Shown one piece after another: positions 58,442 to 64,000 of a DNA stretch of 64,000 nucleotides. The notes under the pieces are model-generated. The model did not search any database, was not told the DNA's origin, and worked only from the letters and a program-made list of their open reading frames with translations. How positions within the stretch are numbered: position 1 is the first letter of the stretch; every line of letters starts with the position of its first letter. Source of the stretch: Oceanospirillum sanctuarii (lineage in GTDB: Bacteria > Pseudomonadota > Gammaproteobacteria > Pseudomonadales > Halomonadaceae); contig NZ_MTBA01000013.1 of assembly GCF_002150805.1 (NCBI RefSeq), positions 62,001-126,000 on the forward strand, in the 5' to 3' direction. The position numbers and the translations under genes are program-made.

Positions 58442-61381
58442 ATGGATGACGATTTACTCATCACCCTTCTCTTTATTGTGCCGGTGGCCATACTGATTAT
58501 GGCGTCCCTCGGGCTTGCGGCCTTTGTTCGCACCAATAGCCAGCAGGATGAACTCAAGCGCCTGCAAAATGAGCTTCAGGAATACCGATCGGTACTGAAA
58601 CACTTTGATGGTGTGCTGAAAAATCAGCAACTGAACCAGCAGCAGCTCAGAGAACAGCTGGATCAGCTAAGTAGTGGCTTACCACCTCAGTCGGCACCGG
58701 AAGATACCGTTATCCCGCAAAATGCCGAACCGGAAGCCATTCAGCCGCTGTCACCTGAGATCCTTGCAAGTGACTCATCCAAATCGATTGATTCTGCTCC
58801 CGTTGCCCCTTCTGCTGACGAACCAGCACCTATTGAAGAGCCCGTTGCAGCCCGGACTGAAGCCGTTCAGTCCGGACAGAATGACTGGAATGAGGTTCGG
58901 GAATCCTCTCAGCCAAGCCATACTTCTCAGCCAAGCCATACTTCTCAGCCAAGTCATAACGCTGACAAAGACAAAACCGGCTGGCTGGATCGCCTGAAAG
59001 AGAACGCTCAACAAAACTGGATGATCTGGCTGGGGGGCATCTGTGTCGGTCTTGCCGGTGTCTTTATGGTGGGTTACTCCATCGAGCACGGTATTCTGGG
59101 ACCGGAAGCCCGTATTATTCTGTCACTACTGGCAGGTCTTGGCCTGCATGGTCTGGCGGAGCATCTGCACCGCAATAAAGGCCAGAACAATGTCTTTGCC
59201 GCACTGGCGGGTGGTGCCAGTATCATTCTCTACTCGGCACTTTTTGCCACTTTTAAGCTCTTCCCGGACTTCTCGCCCATGGTTGTGTTTGCGGCCATGG
59301 CGTTGGTTTCCTTTGGCACCATGGCGCTTGCACTGCGACAGGGTCCAATTCTGGCAGCACTGGGGATGCTGGGCGGATATATCGTACCGATACTGATCAA
59401 TACAGGTTCCGGCGAGATCGAACTGGCTCTGGTGTACAGCGCCATGCTGACCTTCTTCAGTCTCTGGCTGATCAGTTATGTGGAACGTCGCTGGCTCTGG
59501 ATCGGTGTTATTGTCGGCAGTCTCTTCTGGTGGCTGGCGTCACTGGCGACGTCTCCCATAGAAGGTGCGCGATCTCTTTATCTGCTGACCGTGGCTTATC
59601 TCTTCCTTGCAGTACCACGTTTTGACTGGACACTAAAACAGCTGGACTGGCCTGAAGATCATCAGGGCACCATCAAAAGCCTGTGGCAATGGCTGAAAAA
59701 CCTGAAAGATGCTGAACTGCGCGAAGCTCAAATTAGTGAGTTGCGCCAGAGCACAGGCTGGTTCCAGGGAATCCTGCTGTTACTGGTCACTCTGGCACAA
59801 GCCTGGAGTCTGCTGATTGAAGGGGTTGATGATGCCAGTCCAATCAGCCTGTTGCTGCTTCCGGCACTCTTGATTCTGGTGGCGGCACGGCGACCGCTGT
59901 TTACTCTGTTACCGGTTATCGCTCTGGTGACGATTCTGATTGCAGCCTTGCTTCCTCTGCTGACTGAAGCACAGGATCAGATCATGTTGGAAGCAACGAC
60001 CTATACCATTCAGTACGGCCTGATTGTTCGCTTTATTCTCATCAGCATGCTCTTCAGCGGCACTGCCGTTTGGCTGATTCGTCAGCGTTATCCGTTACCG
60101 GCATACTGGGCTGCACTGGGTTCTCTGACACCCATTGTGCTGCTAACCACCGCTTATTACGCTCTGAACAGCTTTACCGAAGAGTGGACCTGGGGTTCTG
60201 TGGCAGTAGCGGTCAGCATCGCTTACCTGTTACTGATGCGCTGGACTCTGACCAAAGGTTCAGAGATTTATAGCGATAGCTTTAAGGTGGTGATTACCGC
60301 ATCGGCGCATCTGAGTCTGGCACTGTTAGCTGTGATCTGGCTGGCAGATGCCACTCTGACAGTTGCTCTGGCAGCACAGCTAGTGAGCCTGTCATGGCTG
60401 CAACGCCGCTATCAGCTGACCTATATGCCTTGGGTGATCCGTGCCGTGCTGACGGTTGTTGTACTGCGCCTGACACTGAACCCCTGGGTACTGACTTACG
60501 ACAACGGCAGCCACTGGTCGCTCTGGACTTACGGTGGCTCGACGCTGTTTGCAGCTCTGGCGGCCTGGTTGATGCAGTCAGATCTTAAGATGCGCGCCTG
60601 GCTGCAGGGAGCAACCGCTCACCTGCTGATTCTGACCATTGCGGCGGAGCTGCGTTACTGGCTCTACGATGGCGATATTTTTGTTTCCGAGTACAGCTTC
60701 CTTGAAGCCAGCCTGAATACCCTGATCTGGGGCGGTGCAGCTGCAGTTTATCTGTATCGCGCAAGAATCAGCGAGCATCTGGTGCGCTTCTATGAAATTC
60801 TGGCGACCGTGCATCTGGCCGCTGCAGCAATCAACTACGGCGTTTTCGTTTTGCTGGACGGTAACCCGCTCTGGAGCTATCAGACTCAGGTTGGCGATAC
60901 CCCTATCTTTAATCTGCTGCTGTTGAGCTATGGTGTACCAACACTGATCGGCGTAGCCCTTTGGCGTTTACTGCCGACTCGCTTTGCCCGCTACGCCATT
61001 ATGTTTGCCGGAGCCAACCTGCTGCTGTTCGTTTCTATGGAGATACGACACCTTTGGCAGATTGGCGAGGTTGGGCTAACGAACCCTATGGCATTGAGAA
61101 ACACCACGTCAAACGGCGAGCTCTACACCTATTCTGTGGTTTGGCTGCTGATGGCCTCTGCGGCACTGTTGCTGGGTAGCTGGCTACAAAAGAGCTCTCT
61201 CTATAAAGCGGGGATGGGACTACTTCTGGCCGTCGTGGCCAAGTTGTTCCTGATCGATATGTCGGATCTGACCGGACTATGGCGTGTAGCCTCCTTTATG
61301 GGGCTGGGTCTGGTGCTGTTGGCATTGGCCTGGTTACACCAGCGACTCAACCGCAATCTGGTATCCGATAGTGATCCCTAA
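58442..61381 (+). CDS. DUF2339 large polytopic membrane protein
   Basis: This 979-residue inner-membrane protein has an N-terminal anchor and coiled coil (RTNSQQDELKRLQNELQEYRS), a Pro/Ser/Glu-rich linker with three tandem SQPSHT units, then about 20-25 TM helices from residue 195 on. The DUF2339 entry motif NWMIWLGGICVGLAGVFMVGYSIEHGILGPEARIILSLLAGLGLHGLAEHL is clear. Function unknown in the family; a role in envelope biology is only a guess. It is monocistronic with a terminator. Confidence 0.87.
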   Translation: MDDDLLITLLFIVPVAILIMASLGLAAFVRTNSQQDELKRLQNELQEYRSVLKHFDGVLKNQQLNQQQLREQLDQLSSGLPPQSAPEDTVIPQNAEPEAIQPLSPEILASDSSKSIDSAPVAPSADEPAPIEEPVAARTEAVQSGQNDWNEVRESSQPSHTSQPSHTSQPSHNADKDKTGWLDRLKENAQQNWMIWLGGICVGLAGVFMVGYSIEHGILGPEARIILSLLAGLGLHGLAEHLHRNKGQNNVFAALAGGASIILYSALFATFKLFPDFSPMVVFAAMALVSFGTMALALRQGPILAALGMLGGYIVPILINTGSGEIELALVYSAMLTFFSLWLISYVERRWLWIGVIVGSLFWWLASLATSPIEGARSLYLLTVAYLFLAVPRFDWTLKQLDWPEDHQGTIKSLWQWLKNLKDAELREAQISELRQSTGWFQGILLLLVTLAQAWSLLIEGVDDASPISLLLLPALLILVAARRPLFTLLPVIALVTILIAALLPLLTEAQDQIMLEATTYTIQYGLIVRFILISMLFSGTAVWLIRQRYPLPAYWAALGSLTPIVLLTTAYYALNSFTEEWTWGSVAVAVSIAYLLLMRWTLTKGSEIYSDSFKVVITASAHLSLALLAVIWLADATLTVALAAQLVSLSWLQRRYQLTYMPWVIRAVLTVVVLRLTLNPWVLTYDNGSHWSLWTYGGSTLFAALAAWLMQSDLKMRAWLQGATAHLLILTIAAELRYWLYDGDIFVSEYSFLEASLNTLIWGGAAAVYLYRARISEHLVRFYEILATVHLAAAAINYGVFVLLDGNPLWSYQTQVGDTPIFNLLLLSYGVPTLIGVALWRLLPTRFARYAIMFAGANLLLFVSMEIRHLWQIGEVGLTNPMALRNTTSNGELYTYSVVWLLMASAALLLGSWLQKSSLYKAGMGLLLAVVAKLFLIDMSDLTGLWRVASFMGLGLVLLALAWLHQRLNRNLVSDSDP
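58907..58960 (+). repeat. Three tandem 18-base repeats in the DUF2339 gene
   Basis: TCTCAGCCAAGCCATACT occurs at 58907-58924 and 58925-58942, and a diverged copy (TCTCAGCCAAGTCATAAC) at 58943-58960. They encode repeated SQPSHT units in the linker and could change copy number by slippage without shifting the frame. Confidence 0.85.
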
Positions 61382-61420
61382 CGTCTGATAAAGTTAGAGA
61401 CAGTTAAGCGGTTGCAGCTT

Positions 61421-61456
61421 AAAGCCCTGTTTGGCTCGTCCGAACAGGGCTTTTTT
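61421..61456 (+). terminator. Terminator of the DUF2339 gene
   Basis: AAAGCCCTGTT (61421-61431) and AACAGGGCTTT (61443-61453) form the stem, followed by TTT. Confidence 0.88.
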
Positions 61457-61638
61457 GGATGATAGCAGAGCATTTCCGGCTTTTTTCCCTTACGCCATGG
61501 CATAAGGTGTGCTTTTATTTGGTCAGTAATTTTAAACCTGTTTGCTCTTATGTTTTTAAATCCGATTTAAAGCCAACTGCTGAGCAAACAGCGCCGGACA
61601 ATTTATCTCTTAAGTCATCAGAAGAATAAGGTAATCCC

Positions 61639-62187
61639 ATGTCACAAATTATGGATAACAAACCAGCAGAACCTGTAGAAGTCCCTCTGAACATTGCCGT
61701 TCTGACGGTTTCTGATACCCGTACACTGGAAACTGACAAAAGTGGCGACACCCTGATCAAATGCCTGGAAGAAGCCGGTCACAAACTGGGCGATCGCGCT
61801 ATCGTGCCGGATGATGTTTACAAGCTTCGTGCAACCATCTCTAACTGGATTGCCGACGAAAACATCCACTGCATCATCAGCACCGGCGGTACCGGCTTCT
61901 CAGGCCGAGACAGCACCCCGGAAGCGGTTGCACCTCTGCTGGACAAGGTGATCGATGGTTTCGGTGAAGTTTTCCGTATGCTGTCTTACGAAGAGATTAA
62001 AACCTCTACGATCCAGTCCCGTGCTTTGGGCGGTCTGGCCAACAACACCCTGATTTTCTGCTTGCCGGGCTCTACCGGTGCTTGCCGTACCGGTTGGTAC
62101 AAGGTAATTCAGGATCAACTGGACAGCCGTCACCGTCCTTGCAACTACGTTGCACTGCTGACCAAAGGCAATGCTCAGCACGTTTAA
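61639..62187 (+). CDS. moaB: Molybdenum cofactor biosynthesis protein B (MoaB)
   Basis: This 182-residue MoCF-domain protein has NIAVLTVSDTRTLETDKSGDTLI at the N-terminus, the phosphate-binding IISTGGTGFSGRDSTPEAV, and LPGSTGACRTGWYKVIQDQLDSRHRPCN at the end. MoaB-type proteins bind or adenylylate molybdopterin before metal insertion by MoeA; in some organisms MoaB favours tungsten cofactor synthesis. It is followed after 129 bases by moeA copy 2. Confidence 0.94.
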   Translation: MSQIMDNKPAEPVEVPLNIAVLTVSDTRTLETDKSGDTLIKCLEEAGHKLGDRAIVPDDVYKLRATISNWIADENIHCIISTGGTGFSGRDSTPEAVAPLLDKVIDGFGEVFRMLSYEEIKTSTIQSRALGGLANNTLIFCLPGSTGACRTGWYKVIQDQLDSRHRPCNYVALLTKGNAQHV

Positions 62188-62200
62188 TTCTCCATAATAT

Positions 62201-62251
62201 CAAACCGGTCTCTACCCTTAAGTCGTTATCAATTAGGCAGAGACCGGTTTG
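62201..62251 (+). terminator. Hairpin between moaB and moeA copy 2
   Basis: A perfect 13-bp stem CAAACCGGTCTCT / AGAGACCGGTTTG with a 25-base loop. The T tract is poor, so it may act as an attenuator rather than a full terminator. Confidence 0.55.
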
Positions 62252-62316
62252 TGCTATCTTAGCCCGCAAAGTTTATAGAATGACCTCACAGCCCAAGACA
62301 ACGGAAATCGGAAGTT

Positions 62317-63597
62317 ATGTTGCTTAAATCGAGAAAAGACGCCTGCGATCAACCCGGCCTGATGCCTGTGGATGAAGCGATCAGCCGAATTTGCGCTGAG
62401 ATCCAACCGGTTGCTACTGAAGTAAAACCGCTTTCTCAGGCACTGGGCTGTGTGCTGGCGGAACCTGTGATTTCCAAAGTTAATGTACCCGGCATGGACA
62501 ACAGCGCCATGGACGGTTACGCCCTGAATATTCAGGATCTGAAGAAAAGCCCGCTGCGCATCAGCCAGCGTATTCCTGCCGGTCAGCAACCCGAGCCTCT
62601 TGAGCCCGGCACCTGCGCCCGCATCTTCACCGGTGCGCCTCTGCCTGCCGGTGCAGACACTATCGTGATGCAGGAAAAAGTGAAGGTTGATGGCGATATG
62701 GTCAGCTTCCACACCCATATCGATGCACCCCGTCAGGGTGATTTTGTCCGCAAAGCGGGTCAGGATATTCAGCAAGGTCACGCCCTGTTAAGTGCAGGCA
62801 GCCGTCTGGATGCAGTCGCCCTTGGACTGGTGGCGTCTGTAGGTCAGGCGGAAGTTGTGGTCTACAAAAAGCCGAAAGTGGCGCTGCTGAGTACGGGTGA
62901 TGAACTGGTTGAACCGGGCTCACCGCTGCAGGCCGGTCAGATCTTTAACTCCAACCGCTATATGCTGCTGTCTCTGCTGACTAATCTCGGCTGTGAGGTG
63001 ATCGATAGCGGTATTATTCCTGATAATCGTGAAGCCACCGTTAATGCCTTGCAGGAAGCCGCCTGCAAAGCAGATCTGGTGATCAGTAGCGGCGGTGTTT
63101 CCGTCGGTGAAGAGGATCATGTTAAGCCTGCTATCGAGCAGCAGGGTTCTCTGAATCTTTGGCGTATGGCGATGAAACCGGGTAAACCGCTGGCTTTTGG
63201 TCAGATCGATACCGCCAAAGGCAAAACCCCTTTTATCGGTTTGCCGGGCAATCCGGTTTCCTCACTGCTGACCTGTCTTGTGGTTGTGCGTCCCGCTTTG
63301 GGCGTGCTTCAGGGTCGTGGTGAAGTGCCAGCTCCGGTTTACCGCCATGCGGAAGCCGAGTTTAATATTGATGCTGGCCAGCGCCGTGAATACCTGCGGG
63401 TACGTCGGGTTCGCCTGCGTCCGGGAGATCTGCCAAGCCAGCCGATGCGGGTAGAGCTTGCCCCATCCCAAAATTCCGGCGTACTGACCTCTTGCCAATG
63501 GGCGGATGCGTTGGCGATTGTTGAACCGGGTCAGAAAATTCGCGAAGGCGACTGGGTGAAATACCTGCCGATGGATTACCTGATGCTGGCGCCTTAG
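62317..63597 (+). CDS. moeA: Molybdopterin molybdenumtransferase MoeA (copy 2)
   Basis: This 426-residue MoeA has DNSAMDGYALN near 60, TGAPLPAGADTIVMQE near 110, SSGGVSVGEEDHVK near 255, KPGKPLAFG near 285 and LPGNPVSSLLTCLV near 310. The C-terminal domain IV (RREYLRVRRVRL, SGVLTSCQWADAL) is complete. It differs clearly from copy 1 (SVGEEDHVK versus SVGVADYIK) and is nearer E. coli MoeA in the central motifs. Pairing with moaB here and with mobAB/tup at the other end suggests separate roles. Confidence 0.95.
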   Translation: MLLKSRKDACDQPGLMPVDEAISRICAEIQPVATEVKPLSQALGCVLAEPVISKVNVPGMDNSAMDGYALNIQDLKKSPLRISQRIPAGQQPEPLEPGTCARIFTGAPLPAGADTIVMQEKVKVDGDMVSFHTHIDAPRQGDFVRKAGQDIQQGHALLSAGSRLDAVALGLVASVGQAEVVVYKKPKVALLSTGDELVEPGSPLQAGQIFNSNRYMLLSLLTNLGCEVIDSGIIPDNREATVNALQEAACKADLVISSGGVSVGEEDHVKPAIEQQGSLNLWRMAMKPGKPLAFGQIDTAKGKTPFIGLPGNPVSSLLTCLVVVRPALGVLQGRGEVPAPVYRHAEAEFNIDAGQRREYLRVRRVRLRPGDLPSQPMRVELAPSQNSGVLTSCQWADALAIVEPGQKIREGDWVKYLPMDYLMLAP

Positions 63598-63630
63598 ATC
63601 TGATTTTCAGGCAAGATTGCCACCAAAACA

Positions 63631-63665
63631 AAAAACGGGATGCCATCACAGCATCCCGTTTTTTA
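63631..63665. terminator. Bidirectional terminator between moeA copy 2 and the RidA gene
   Basis: A 13-bp stem AAAAACGGGATGC / GCATCCCGTTTTT around CATCACA, with A and T runs on both sides, serves the two convergent genes. Confidence 0.93.
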
Positions 63666-63700
63666 TTAAAGCAGTATCAATAAATTACAACCACTTCCGA

Positions 63701-64000
63701 TCAGAGGAACTTCTCACCCGCTGCAGCGGTAAAGGCCATCTCTACCAGATAACCCGGATCAGCCAGTTCTGCTTTCACACAGGCGCGGCTTGGTGCGGTG
63801 TTCTCCGGGAACCATTCATCCCAAACCTCATTCAGCGCTGCCAGATTGGCAAAATCGGTAATGTAGATCGTAACCGACAGAATCCGGCTTTTATCGCTAT
63901 CCACCGTTGCCAGAGAGGCTTCCGCCTGTTCAAAAATCTGCGCCACCTGACCTTTGATATCTGCAGTCAGGTCTGCTTCCGGTACTTCAACAAAGTTTGC
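63701..64000 (-). CDS. RidA-family protein (partial, 5' end outside window)
   Basis: This is the C-terminal 99 residues of a RidA/YjgF-like imine deaminase. The visible sequence runs from ANFVEVPEADLTADIKGQ through VAQIFEQAEASLATVDSDKSRILSVTIYITD to APSRACVKAELADPGYLVEMAFTA. The Arg in SRACVKAELADPG corresponds to the substrate-binding Arg of the family, followed by the conserved (V/E)ME-like strand VEMAFTA. The frame stays open to the window edge, so the start codon lies beyond 64000. Confidence 0.85.
   Translation of the reverse strand, partial: ANFVEVPEADLTADIKGQVAQIFEQAEASLATVDSDKSRILSVTIYITDFANLAALNEVWDEWFPENTAPSRACVKAELADPGYLVEMAFTAAAGEKFL

Overview
This window looks like a chromosomal segment of a marine-type gammaproteobacterium, probably from the Oceanospirillales. 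That placement is inference from gene content: Wolinella/Shewanella-style periplasmic formate dehydrogenase with DUF3305/DUF3306 partners, tungstate uptake, a hydroxyproline catabolic cluster and integron-type attC sites. Genes are dense on both strands and I see no rRNA, tRNA or CRISPR array.

Molybdenum/tungsten theme. The left end (1-5.8 kb, minus strand) holds moeA, mobB, mobA and a tungstate-type ABC transporter (tupABC). At 6.2-9.8 kb lies a sigma-54-dependent two-component pair. fdhD and a HTH/substrate-binding regulator sit at 14.0-15.9 kb. At 36.2-45.6 kb is a complete formate dehydrogenase locus: DUF3305, DUF3306, a polyferredoxin, a TorD-like chaperone, a small TAT protein, and fdhA, fdhB and fdhC. 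moaB and a second moeA close the right end (61.6-63.6 kb). Good sigma-54 -24/-12 elements precede tupA, the formate dehydrogenase operon and an apparently non-coding, highly structured transcript at 21.4-21.7 kb, so the pair at 6-10 kb may control a small sigma-54 regulon. The formate dehydrogenase operon also has a long, foldable 5' leader.

Hydroxyproline theme (22.0-35.6 kb). A polar amino-acid ABC transporter is followed by a DapA-family deaminase, a Cys/Cys hydroxyproline epimerase, a FAD D-amino-acid dehydrogenase, a second racemase-family protein with Ser/Thr in place of the two catalytic Cys, an Ldh-family imine reductase, and a ketoglutarate semialdehyde dehydrogenase. A GntR/FCD regulator lies at 34.9-35.6 kb. 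Near-identical operator-like boxes precede the transporter, the aldehyde dehydrogenase and the regulator, defining a likely regulon.

Accessory regions. Between azlCD and the fdhD block (11.2-13.6 kb) two attC-like sites mark integron-type gene cassettes with no integrase in view. One carries a monooxygenase-like protein. The other appears to carry a ParA-type ATPase translationally coupled to a RelA/SpoT-domain protein, which is the best candidate here for an undescribed two-gene conflict or defence module. A second patch (51.4-54.2 kb) holds a HigBA-type toxin-antitoxin pair with a large inverted-repeat operator, an unknown protein, an orphan HicB antitoxin, a hicA remnant and a DUF2971 gene abutting that remnant. 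Another DUF2971 gene lies at 18.2-19.1 kb.

The remaining genes are mostly housekeeping or signalling: AzlCD exporter, peroxiredoxin, AraC regulator, MBL hydrolase, Hpt plus response regulator, two PAS-GGDEF proteins, an exported cupin-carboxymuconolactone decarboxylase fusion, an aminotransferase, RhlE helicase, a DUF2339 membrane protein and a RidA protein cut by the window end.
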